From: an uncultured Ruminococcus sp.
GTDB lineage: Bacteria; Bacillota; Clostridia; Oscillospirales; Ruminococcaceae
DNA length: 35,611 bases
Direction: 5' to 3'
NCBI GenBank assembly: GCA_937872775.1
Contig: CALMUA010000157.1
Coordinates: forward strand, 1-35,611
In this document: positions 1 through 6,680 of the stretch, piece by piece
Layout of the letters: each line of letters starts with the position of its first letter
How positions within the stretch are numbered: the stretch's first letter is position 1
The notes under the pieces: model-generated
Database searches by the model: none
Told to the model about the DNA's origin: nothing
What the model saw: only the letters and a program-made list of their open reading frames with translations
Program-made: the position numbers and the translations under genes

Positions 1-31
1 AAGGTACAAAATAAAAAAAATGTTATATCAA

Positions 32-60
32 TTGACAAAACTTTTTTGTTATATTATACT
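32..60 (+). promoter_or_regulatory. Sigma-A promoter of the DUF2461 gene
   Basis: TTGACA at 32-37 and TATACT at 55-60 are separated by 17 bases, which is an almost perfect housekeeping promoter. It lies about 70 bases upstream of the start at 132 and probably drives the DUF2461 gene and the gene after it. Confidence 0.75.
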
Positions 61-131
61 GAAAAAGTACTAAGATAATGATATTGTAATATAGATTTAT
101 TTTTGTACAAAAAAGAATGGGGGGCGTGATT

Positions 132-812
132 ATGGCATTTACAAAAAAATCTCTGGATTTTTTGTTTGAAAATCATCTTCGTGACAGCAAATCATGGTAT
201 CAGGAGCATAAAGATGATTATATAAATTATATTAAAGTGCCTTGTGCAGATTTTATAAATAAAATTCAGCCTGCAATGGAACAAATAGATCCCCAAATAA
301 TATGTAATCCTAAAAAAATTTCACGTATTTATCGTGATACCAGATTTTCAAAGGATAAATCTGTTTTCAGACAAAACGTATGGTGCATAATGGGACGTCC
401 TAAATGTGATATAGAACTGCCGTCATTTTATTTTGAATTTTCGCCTGATGGTATTGAATACGGTTTCGGATGTTATCATACAGATGTCAGGACCATGGAA
501 GTATATCGTAATATGATTATTGAAAATGACAATGCATTTGTATCTGCTCTGGATGCATATGAGAAACAGGATGTTTTTGAAATTAGTGGTGAAATGTATA
601 AAAAAAACAGATATCCTGAAAAAACAGAACAGCTGTGTAATTGGCTTAACAGAAAAAGTGTATATTTCTGTTGCAGAAATATGTCATTTGAAAAATTTTT
701 AAGTGATGACCTTGCCGAAAAAGTTGCAGATGATTTTAAGAAAGTCGCTCCTATATATTATTTTATGATAAAGGCAGAGGAGACGGCTGCAATGAATAGA
801 ATACACAAGTAA
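132..812 (+). CDS. DUF2461 family protein
   Basis: Protein of 226 residues resembling the DUF2461/TIGR02453 family, whose biochemical role is unknown. The family pattern is visible: an N-terminal 'F-T-x-x-x-L-x-F-L' segment, a central 'SRIYRDTRFSKDK' stretch with conserved Arg/Asp/Lys, and the 'FYFEFSPDG' strand with a following 'GFGCY' segment. No signal peptide or membrane segment is seen, so it should be cytoplasmic. An in-frame ATG exists at 117, but the run of G at 119-124 forms the ribosome binding site seven bases before the ATG at 132, so 132 is preferred. It is followed after 52 bases by the COG3581 gene, which may be co-transcribed. No function can be deduced from the neighbours. 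Confidence 0.8.
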   Translation: MAFTKKSLDFLFENHLRDSKSWYQEHKDDYINYIKVPCADFINKIQPAMEQIDPQIICNPKKISRIYRDTRFSKDKSVFRQNVWCIMGRPKCDIELPSFYFEFSPDGIEYGFGCYHTDVRTMEVYRNMIIENDNAFVSALDAYEKQDVFEISGEMYKKNRYPEKTEQLCNWLNRKSVYFCCRNMSFEKFLSDDLAEKVADDFKKVAPIYYFMIKAEETAAMNRIHK

Positions 813-864
813 GCTTTGTTATTGACGTAAATCTTAAAATCATATATTGAATGAGGACAATTGA

Positions 865-2046
865 ATGAAGCAGAAACGTACAATTCTGATACCTGCCATG
901 CTTGATGCGGCCTTTCCGCTGCTTGAGCATGCATTTGGCAATAAAAAAAATAATATTGTAATCCTTGATCTGGGATACGAGGATAACATAAAAGAAACAG
1001 GATTAAAATATATTCATAATGATATGTGCTATCCTCTTGTTCTTATAACAGGTCAGATGATAGTGGCGTTGCAGAGCGGAAAATATGATCTTGAAAATAC
1101 ATATCTTCTTATTCCTCAGGCTGGTGATGCCTGCCGTGGATCTAATTATATACATATGATCCGCAAAGCTCTTAAATCAGCAGGTTTTCAGAATGTACCG
1201 ATTATATCCCTTAATGTTAAAGGACTTGAAAAAAACAATAATTTTTCAATCACTCTTTTAATGATAAGACAGGCTGTAGCTGCAGTTATGCTGAGCGATC
1301 TTCTTATGATTCTGAAAAATCAGATCATGCCCTATGAGATAGTAAGTGGTCAGACAAAAGAATACTGTCAGAAGTGGACAGAAATATTAAGTAAACAGAT
1401 TGATGCCGGCAAAAAACTTTCTTCACATCAGATAAAGAAAACTTATATTGATATAATCAGTGATTTTAAAAACATAAAAACCAATAAAAAGGATCTGATA
1501 AAGATTGGTGTTGTGGGTGAATTGTATGTAAAATACTGTGGAATCGGAAATCTGAATGTTGAGGAATTTCTGCACAGTCAGAAATGCGAGTTTACGATAA
1601 ACGGTTTTTCGTGGTATATTTCATATTACATTGATTCGCATTTATCTGAAGGAAATATTATAATCAGTGTTGGAGGTAAAATAATACTCAGATATTTGTG
1701 CAGACTTCAGAAAGCTATGTCAGAGGCTCTTCGTAGTTATGACTTCAGATGTGACGACGAATTTGATAAATTCAAGTTCAATGTCAGAGATAAGATAAGT
1801 TATACATGTACAGTGGGTGACGGATGGCTTATAGGTGCAGAAATATGTAATTATGTTCTTAACGGTTATAAGAAGATATTATGCATACAGCCATTCGGGT
1901 GTATGCCGAACCATGTATGCGGAAAGGGAATATACTCATCAATACAAAGAAAATTTTCTGATGTTCAGATTATGAGTGTAGACTATGATTCAAGCGGATC
2001 TGATATCAATATTAAAAACAGAATTAAATTGCTGATTGATATATAG
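865..2046 (+). CDS. 2-hydroxyacyl-CoA dehydratase-related protein (COG3581-like), stand-alone
   Basis: Protein of 393 residues that resembles the COG3581 part of the very large BadF/HgdC-type 2-hydroxyacyl-CoA dehydratase activator proteins. Visible family landmarks are the 'NDMCYPLVL' segment near residue 55, 'PQAGDACRGSNY' near residue 90 and the C-terminal 'QPFGCMPNHVCGKG' block near residue 343, followed by 'VDYDSSGSDIN'. The cysteines in these three blocks are candidates for iron-sulfur cluster ligands, by analogy with the dehydratase family. In many relatives this region is fused behind one or two ASKHA ATPase domains; here no ATPase domain is present and no activase gene lies nearby, so the substrate is unknown. 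Ribosome binding site GAGGAC at 853-858. It may be read through from the DUF2461 gene. Confidence 0.72.
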   Translation: MKQKRTILIPAMLDAAFPLLEHAFGNKKNNIVILDLGYEDNIKETGLKYIHNDMCYPLVLITGQMIVALQSGKYDLENTYLLIPQAGDACRGSNYIHMIRKALKSAGFQNVPIISLNVKGLEKNNNFSITLLMIRQAVAAVMLSDLLMILKNQIMPYEIVSGQTKEYCQKWTEILSKQIDAGKKLSSHQIKKTYIDIISDFKNIKTNKKDLIKIGVVGELYVKYCGIGNLNVEEFLHSQKCEFTINGFSWYISYYIDSHLSEGNIIISVGGKIILRYLCRLQKAMSEALRSYDFRCDDEFDKFKFNVRDKISYTCTVGDGWLIGAEICNYVLNGYKKILCIQPFGCMPNHVCGKGIYSSIQRKFSDVQIMSVDYDSSGSDINIKNRIKLLIDI

Positions 2047-2072
2047 AGTCAGTGTAATAATGTAAACTGTAT

Positions 2073-2102
2073 TTGAAAACAATACAAATAAAATTATATA
2101 TT
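2073..2102 (+). promoter_or_regulatory. Possible promoter of the TerD cluster
   Basis: TTGAAA at 2073-2078 is followed by an AT-rich tract containing TATATT at 2097-2102 (18-base spacing). The region is so AT-rich that the -10 placement is uncertain. No terminator is seen between the previous gene and this site, so read-through is also possible. Confidence 0.35.
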
Positions 2103-2155
2103 TATTAAAAATGTTATAGGAGTATGCACAATAAAAAAGGAAGAAGATGATATAG

Positions 2156-3043
2156 TTGATAAATATCACTATGAACAGTACAGATGCAACACGTATTGAC
2201 AGAATGTCACGTGATGATTTCAGGATATCAGCTGCACAACAAATAAATGCGCTAACTACAGAATCTGTTTCAAGAAAAGCTTCCAGAAAAATTTCATCAT
2301 CACGTTCTACAAATCCACAGCCAACACAGACCCGTGCGCCACAGCCAACACAGACCCGTGCGCCACAGCCGACACAGGCTCGTGCGTCACAGCCGACACA
2401 GACCCGTGCACCACAGCCGGTAGCTCAGGATATTCCACGCAGACCACAAAGACCGCAGCTGCCTCCGGCAGAAATAATTCTTAAAAAAGGTGAAAAATAT
2501 AGCCTGACAAAAAATAATCCTTCATCGACAAATCTGAGAGTAGGTATAGGATGGGATTTTTCTTCAGCTGTTGACTATGATATAGATATTGAAGCGTTCA
2601 TATTAAATGAAAGAGAAGTAGTTCCTGATGATTCATGGATAGTATTTTATGGCCAGCTTAAAAGTCCTGATAATGCAGTCATTCATAGAGGTGACAGCAG
2701 TAATGGTGCAAATTTCGGTGCCGACTGTGAACAGATAGATGTAAACTTATCTTTAATTGATAAGGAAATTTCTAAAATAGCATTTGTTGTTACAATTAAT
2801 GAAGCAAAGCTGCACGGATATAATTTCAGTGGTATAAAAAATGCTCACATCCGTATATCAGATGTAAAGACAGGTAAAGAAATTGTCAGGTATCAGCTTA
2901 CCGATTATTATAAAGAAGTTGTATCAATGGTAGTTGGAGAGCTGTATCTTCGTAACGGAGAGTGGCGTTTTAATCCTGTAGGAATGGGAACAGGTGATGA
3001 CCTTGAGGGACTTTGCAACAGATATGGAATAGAAGTAAAATAA
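2156..3043 (+). CDS. TerD-family protein with repetitive Pro/Gln/Thr-rich linker
   Basis: Protein of 295 residues. Residues 1-50 form a basic, Ser-rich head; residues 53-103 are a low-complexity linker containing four copies of an eight-residue unit (QPTQTRAP and variants); residues 105-290 are a TerD domain. TerD signs are the acidic 'YDIDIEAFIL' strand at 141-150 (the D-x-D calcium ligand position of the family), 'HRGDSSNG' near 178 and the 'DCEQIDVNL' stretch near 190. TerD proteins bind calcium and act in the Ter stress system linked to tellurite, phage and DNA-damage tolerance. The start is a TTG: AAGGAAGAAG ends nine bases before it, whereas the ATG at 2171 has no binding site. The next gene is AIM24-like, a common TerD partner. 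The linker may hold the domain away from a membrane or partner, but that is inference. Confidence 0.88.
   Translation: MINITMNSTDATRIDRMSRDDFRISAAQQINALTTESVSRKASRKISSSRSTNPQPTQTRAPQPTQTRAPQPTQARASQPTQTRAPQPVAQDIPRRPQRPQLPPAEIILKKGEKYSLTKNNPSSTNLRVGIGWDFSSAVDYDIDIEAFILNEREVVPDDSWIVFYGQLKSPDNAVIHRGDSSNGANFGADCEQIDVNLSLIDKEISKIAFVVTINEAKLHGYNFSGIKNAHIRISDVKTGKEIVRYQLTDYYKEVVSMVVGELYLRNGEWRFNPVGMGTGDDLEGLCNRYGIEVK
2315..2420 (+). repeat. 24-base tandem repeat inside the TerD gene
   Basis: Four consecutive 24-base units (2315-2338, 2339-2362, 2363-2386, 2387-2410) followed by a partial fifth. The first two are identical and the others differ at a few positions. Each unit encodes eight residues of the Pro/Gln/Thr/Arg linker, so copy number can change without shifting the frame. 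Confidence 0.95.
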
Positions 3044-3067
3044 AAATATAAAGTGAGGATACATATA

Positions 3068-3778
3068 ATGATACATTTGAAATCAGTTAACGAACTTACC
3101 TTGTGCGCAGAATGTGATGGCATGGGTGAACTATTTACAAAAACAGGTGCTATGATAGGATTTTATGGAGACTGCAAATTTGATAAAGTAATGCTTGGAC
3201 CATCAGGTTCAACCATGCAGGCGTTATTCGGACAGCTTGCAAGAAGAGTTACCGGTGAAAATATTCCTCTTATGAAGGTAATCTCAAACGGTGTAACAGA
3301 ATCATATTATGCATGTCAGGCTAAGCATGTTACTGTTGTAGAACTTGAAGTAGGAGAGTCGTTTATGGTTGAAAGTGAGGACCTTCTTGCATTTACAGAT
3401 TCAGTTGAGTATGGACTTAAACCGATAGGTATTGGTGTAATTTCACAGAAAGGTCTGTTTACAACAAAGCTTACAGGAAAAGGAGCAGGAGCACAGGTAG
3501 CATTTATGACAGACGGAAACCCGATTATTATGGATACACCGTGCTGTGTGGACCCTGATGCAATGGTTGCTTTTACAGGCCCGGACCCGTCATTCAAAAC
3601 AGATATTTCATGGAAAAACTTTCTTGGGCAGAGCTCGGGCGAATCATATATGCTTGAATACCAGGTTCCTGGATATAAAGTAGTCATTCAGCCGTCTGAA
3701 AGAGGAAGCGGAATAGATGTAGGAATAGATAATCATGGACGTGGTGCATATGTTCAGAGAAATACACTTTTCAGATAA
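3068..3778 (+). CDS. AIM24-family protein
   Basis: Protein of 236 residues that resembles the AIM24/DUF124 (TIGR00266-type) family, a double beta-helix fold named after a yeast mitochondrial protein. Typical features are the glycine-rich 'KTGAMIGFYGD' segment near residue 30, 'VELEVGESFMVESEDLLAFTDSVE' spread over residues 98-121 and the late 'GLFTTKLTGKG' turn near residue 137. No signal peptide or transmembrane segment is visible. In bacterial Ter systems AIM24 domains occur beside or fused to TerD domains, and this gene starts 24 bases after the TerD stop. A GTG at 3053 is in frame, but GTGAGG there is the ribosome binding site for the ATG at 3068, nine bases on. The biochemical activity of the bacterial family is not established. 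Confidence 0.85.
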   Translation: MIHLKSVNELTLCAECDGMGELFTKTGAMIGFYGDCKFDKVMLGPSGSTMQALFGQLARRVTGENIPLMKVISNGVTESYYACQAKHVTVVELEVGESFMVESEDLLAFTDSVEYGLKPIGIGVISQKGLFTTKLTGKGAGAQVAFMTDGNPIIMDTPCCVDPDAMVAFTGPDPSFKTDISWKNFLGQSSGESYMLEYQVPGYKVVIQPSERGSGIDVGIDNHGRGAYVQRNTLFR

Positions 3779-3796
3779 AATCCTGCCATGTATAAT
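3768..3796 (+). promoter_or_regulatory. Possible internal promoter before the Asn-rich gene
   Basis: TTTTCA at 3768-3773 and a perfect TATAAT at 3791-3796 with 17-base spacing lie across the end of the AIM24 gene. It could give the small Asn-rich gene a separate transcript. The -35 box matches consensus at four of six positions. Confidence 0.4.
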
Positions 3797-3835
3797 TTAT
3801 TTGAGTTAAGGGCATATTATAACAGGGGTGATAAT

Positions 3836-4138
3836 ATGTCTAAAAATTCAAAGTCTAACAATAACAATAACAAAAATATTAGAAACAGCAATAACAACAA
3901 CAATAATAACAATTCCAGAAATAACAGCATAGATAAAAACAGCATAGATAAAAATAGTCAGAATGATGATGAAGGCGTCGGGTGTATTCAGGATGAATAT
4001 GATCTACTGAAGAATTCGCCGGTGTCAAGTGCAAATGATTGTACAGGTTTAATTCCTGAAGGGGATAATATTGATGATGAACAATTAGGAAATTATGAAA
4101 GTGTTTATCCTTTTTCAGCTCCTTCCATTGACAGATAA
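3836..4138 (+). CDS. Small Asn-rich, low-complexity protein
   Basis: Predicted protein of 100 residues that I do not recognise. Residues 1-45 are dominated by Asn, Ser and Lys, with runs of up to eight Asn encoded by mixed AAT/AAC codons, then two copies of the hexapeptide S-I-D-K-N-S. The second half is acidic and mixed in composition (Asp/Glu-rich, 'DDEGVGCIQDEYDLL'), ending in 'SAPSIDR'. The start at 3836 is chosen because AGGGGTG at 3824-3830 is an excellent binding site; an upstream in-frame ATG at 3788 has none. A real gene is supported by the binding site, the codon mixture and the strong terminator just after the stop. It follows TerD and AIM24 and is probably part of the same cluster, perhaps as a disordered adaptor; that role is inference. 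Confidence 0.65.
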   Translation: MSKNSKSNNNNNKNIRNSNNNNNNNNSRNNSIDKNSIDKNSQNDDEGVGCIQDEYDLLKNSPVSSANDCTGLIPEGDNIDDEQLGNYESVYPFSAPSIDR

Positions 4139-4153
4139 AAGTATATTTTAAAT

Positions 4154-4208
4154 AAAAAACACGTTGTTATAGTGATTTTAAAAATCATATGGCAACGTGT
4201 TTTTTTGT
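4154..4208 (+). terminator. Rho-independent terminator of the TerD/AIM24 cluster
   Basis: A long hairpin with CACGTTG at 4160-4166 pairing to CAACGTG at 4193-4199, extended by A/T pairs on both sides and by an inner stem, is followed by a run of T up to 4207. The upstream A run would also allow it to act on the other strand. Confidence 0.88.
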
Positions 4209-4334
4209 AATAAATGAGAGTTATAATAAAAAACAAATACGCTCTTACTTGGATCAGAAACATTATTTACAGAATTTATAATTTTTATTTTATGGCGATA
4301 AATGCTTTTTTTTAGAACAAATTGAGCGGATCTG
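4209..4334. other. AT-rich spacer without visible gene
   Basis: The gap between the Asn-rich gene (ends 4138) and the next start (4449) is 310 bases. Besides the terminator and the promoter listed separately, I see only AT-rich sequence with no open frame, RNA gene or repeat. Confidence 0.6.
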
Positions 4335-4363
4335 TTGACAAAACAAAATATTGATGATATAAT
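4335..4363 (+). promoter_or_regulatory. Perfect-consensus sigma-A promoter
   Basis: TTGACA at 4335-4340 and TATAAT at 4358-4363 with exactly 17 bases between them match the housekeeping consensus at all 12 positions. A leader of about 80 bases separates it from the gene at 4449, which should therefore be well transcribed unless repressed. Confidence 0.85.
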
Positions 4364-4448
4364 TTAATTAATTCAGGCTGTTAGCGATTGATAGTTATAA
4401 TTTCAAATTCATTTAAAAAATTACTAAAATGAACAGGAAGTAGAGAAA

Positions 4449-5171
4449 ATGCAAATAGAAGATGCGTTAAAGGATTATTTTAAAAAGTTTGATCCTGATA
4501 TAATAAATGATTCGGGTTATGATCTGGCTTCATACATTATTCTCCAGATAGTTGATCATATAACGGGGAACAAAGATCAGACCTCAGATGTAACTGAATT
4601 GCTTGTTCGTTATGCTCATAAAGACGGACTACATGTAAAGTTTGAAAAAAGGTTTCTCGAAAATTTCTGTAAAAGATTACAAAGTATAAAAATTCCTGAT
4701 AACGTATATTCGCATCTTTCACAGACAAATTCAATGTTTAAAAATGTAATGCGTATTATTGCTGGTGACTTTTTATATTTGCTTCAGACAGAGTACAGAG
4801 TTTATGCATATTGTCTGGATCCGGATGAAATTAAAGCATTAAAAAAGGTACAGAGTTACCTTGACAGTTTTGGAATGCTGCCTCTGGCAGGAAGTTATTA
4901 CGTATTCAAAAGTGTTTTTACATATGTTCTTTTACATAAAGACCTTTTGCCGGATGTTTCTTTACTTGATGAAAAGATGCACACGCTTGCACTTAATAAC
5001 TTTTTAAAGCAGATCTATTCTGAAAATTTTATGAAGATTGCTTCATTAAAAAGTATTTCTCTTGTAAGAAGCAGTTTAAGATATGGAACGGTATATTACA
5101 ACAAGCAAATGAATACAGATTACACTTATTATGATCTTGTTTACAAATTTGCAGAAACGACACAAATTTAA
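4449..5171 (+). CDS. Protein of unknown function, weak Spo0A C-terminal-like tail
   Basis: Protein of 240 residues that I cannot place firmly. It is soluble-looking, with no signal peptide or membrane helix and mostly predicted helical character. The C-terminal third (about residues 138-220) faintly follows the pattern of the Spo0A DNA-binding domain: 'FGMLPLAGSYYVFKSVFTYV' resembles the Spo0A segment that begins with a Gly-x-Pro motif and ends with the recognition-domain helix, and 'SLVRSSLRYG' resembles the 'S-R-V-E-R-A-I-R-H' helix. There would be an insertion of about 15 residues between the two blocks, and the strongly conserved Arg/Glu residues of real Spo0A are mostly missing. It stands alone between a perfect promoter and a terminator. 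Binding site AGGAAG at 4435-4440. A regulator derived from Spo0A is a hypothesis only. Confidence 0.7.
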   Translation: MQIEDALKDYFKKFDPDIINDSGYDLASYIILQIVDHITGNKDQTSDVTELLVRYAHKDGLHVKFEKRFLENFCKRLQSIKIPDNVYSHLSQTNSMFKNVMRIIAGDFLYLLQTEYRVYAYCLDPDEIKALKKVQSYLDSFGMLPLAGSYYVFKSVFTYVLLHKDLLPDVSLLDEKMHTLALNNFLKQIYSENFMKIASLKSISLVRSSLRYGTVYYNKQMNTDYTYYDLVYKFAETTQI

Positions 5172-5176
5172 TAATT

Positions 5177-5219
5177 ATAAATCCCGCAAAGGCATATGAA
5201 AGTGTTTTGTGGGATTTAT
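5177..5219 (+). terminator. Terminator hairpin after the unknown gene
   Basis: AAATCCCGCAAA at 5179-5190 pairs with the complementary TTTGTGGGATTT ending at 5217 (one G-T pair), with a 15-base loop. The following T tract is interrupted by A, so the efficiency is uncertain. Confidence 0.65.
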
Positions 5220-5254
5220 TATTTATAAATAACAAATAAAGAAAAGGTGATTTT

Positions 5255-6421
5255 TTGAAAAAAAAGATAAAATTTTTTATTGCTGTAATCTGCATAATAT
5301 TGACTTTAAATTGCTTTACTCCTTTTAGTTTTGACGCAAATACAGACATTAAGCAGTCTGAAAGTAAAAAAAAGATAGTCGGATATTTGCCTGACTGGTC
5401 ATACTCATTTTATACGACGATGAACTTTAACGAACTTACACATCTTAATATTGCTTTCTGTAATCCAGATACAACCGGACAATTATCATGTTACATACCG
5501 GATAAAGATTTTAATGATATTGTTCAGAAGGCACATACAAATAATGTATCTGTCCTTGCTTCACTCGGTGGAGCAGGAGGTTCACAGAATTATACAGAAC
5601 TTATATCCAGTACAGAAAAAATAAACGAATTTAATAAAAAAATACTGGACTTCTGCAAAAAATATAATCTTGACGGAATAGACCTTGATATTGAGGGAGA
5701 AATCAATTCTGAATTTTGGAATTACTATGAAGAATGGTGTATTTCTTTAAGAAAACTTTGTGATGAAAATGATTTGCTCCTTACTAATGCAACTGCATAC
5801 TGGGTATCAATGCATTCTTCAGAAAAAGTATTTGAATGTTTTGACTTTCTGAATATTATGGCATATGATAATGATGTTGATCCGGCATCACATTCATCAT
5901 ATGACTATGCATTATACTGTCTTGATTATTTTAATAACCAGAGAGGAATACCTAAAGAAAAACTTGTTCTTGGAGTTCCTTTTTACGGAAGGGGATATAA
6001 TGAGGACGGAACACTTAACTGGTCATCCTATATTCCATTTTCAAAAATAATTGCTCAGGATAGTTCATATTATCAAAAGGATGTATTCAATGGAATTGTA
6101 TATAACGGAGCAGCTACAATATCTGCAAAGTGTGATATAGCTCAAAACTATGGAGGCATTATGATATGGGAAATATCACAGGATGCAAAGGGTGAGTATT
6201 CACTTCTCACTCTTATAAGTAATAAACTCCGTGAAAGTAATAATATAATTGGTGATATTGATGGTGATGGAATCATTACAGTGGGTGACTGCATATATAT
6301 GATAAAGTATTTACACGGAGCAGTGGCATTTACAGATATAGAATATAAAAATGGTGATTTAAACAGTGACGGTATTATAAATATAGCTGATTTGTGTATG
6401 CTTAAAAATTCTTTGATTTAA
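5255..6421 (+). CDS. Secreted GH18 glycoside hydrolase with C-terminal dockerin
   Basis: Protein of 388 residues, predicted secreted. Residues 1-28 are a signal peptide (basic KKKIK then a hydrophobic core). Residues 39-325 form a glycoside hydrolase 18 barrel: 'SLGGAGGS' at 103-110 is the strand-3 motif and 'DGIDLDIE' at 140-147 is the catalytic DxxDxDxE motif with acid Glu147; 'MAYDND' and the late 'IMIWEISQD' strand are also typical. Family 18 enzymes hydrolyse chitin or chito-oligosaccharide and N-glycan cores using the substrate N-acetyl group. Residues 333-388 form a type I dockerin with two calcium loops, 'GDIDGDGIITVGD' and 'GDLNSDGIINIAD', which would plug the enzyme into a scaffoldin cohesin. 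Start is a TTG with AAGGTGA five bases upstream. It is monocistronic between two hairpins. Whether it acts on fungal chitin, bacterial wall or host glycans cannot be told. Confidence 0.93.
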   Translation: MKKKIKFFIAVICIILTLNCFTPFSFDANTDIKQSESKKKIVGYLPDWSYSFYTTMNFNELTHLNIAFCNPDTTGQLSCYIPDKDFNDIVQKAHTNNVSVLASLGGAGGSQNYTELISSTEKINEFNKKILDFCKKYNLDGIDLDIEGEINSEFWNYYEEWCISLRKLCDENDLLLTNATAYWVSMHSSEKVFECFDFLNIMAYDNDVDPASHSSYDYALYCLDYFNNQRGIPKEKLVLGVPFYGRGYNEDGTLNWSSYIPFSKIIAQDSSYYQKDVFNGIVYNGAATISAKCDIAQNYGGIMIWEISQDAKGEYSLLTLISNKLRESNNIIGDIDGDGIITVGDCIYMIKYLHGAVAFTDIEYKNGDLNSDGIINIADLCMLKNSLI

Positions 6422-6441
6422 TTTTCAGATATAACTTAAAC

Positions 6442-6489
6442 AATATGGAACCTGTTTATAAGGATACAGGTTCCATATTTATTTTTTTG
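6442..6489 (+). terminator. Strong terminator of the GH18-dockerin gene
   Basis: A perfect 14-base stem (6442-6455 with 6466-6479, containing GGAACCTGT and ACAGGTTCC) and a 10-base loop is followed by a T-rich tract to 6488. Confidence 0.9.
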
Positions 6490-6570
6490 CAAAGGAATGT
6501 AATCTTCTGCACAACATAAATTTTGCAGCATTTCTGGTCACGTTAAAATTGAGCTGGATTTGTTATTTAA
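6466..6570. repeat. Intergenic element shared with 23485-23535
   Basis: Longer copy of the element described for 23485-23535, with the blocks at 6466-6477, 6537-6548 and 6562-6570. Its first block is the right arm of the GH18 terminator. The tail from 6549 to 6576 can fold through GAGCT/AGCTC. Confidence 0.45.
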
Positions 6571-6635
6571 TAGCTCAGAAGCTTCTGCTGGTCTATTCGC
6601 ACGTGAAATCTTATATCACGCAGCTTTTCTGTAAG

Positions 6636-6651
6636 CATAATATATATTATG
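6636..6651. promoter_or_regulatory. 16-base perfect palindrome upstream of the ZIP transporter
   Basis: CATAATATATATTATG is a perfect 16-base palindrome 29 bases before the ZIP start. Its size and AT-rich half-sites are compatible with a Fur/Zur/PerR or MntR-type operator, but it does not match one of these consensus sequences exactly, and AT-rich palindromes can arise by chance. Confidence 0.35.
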
Positions 6652-6680
6652 TTTATTAAAACAGAAAGGGGTACATATAT

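Noticed and set aside
2315..2420. Possible CRISPR-like repeat
   Set aside because: The 24-base units are contiguous without spacers and are translated in frame in the TerD gene.
6480..6600. Minus-strand peptide-like frame in the GH18-ZIP spacer
   Set aside because: Short stretches read like protein in changing frames, but they are broken by stops and lack a start and binding site; it is better treated as part of the decayed repeat.
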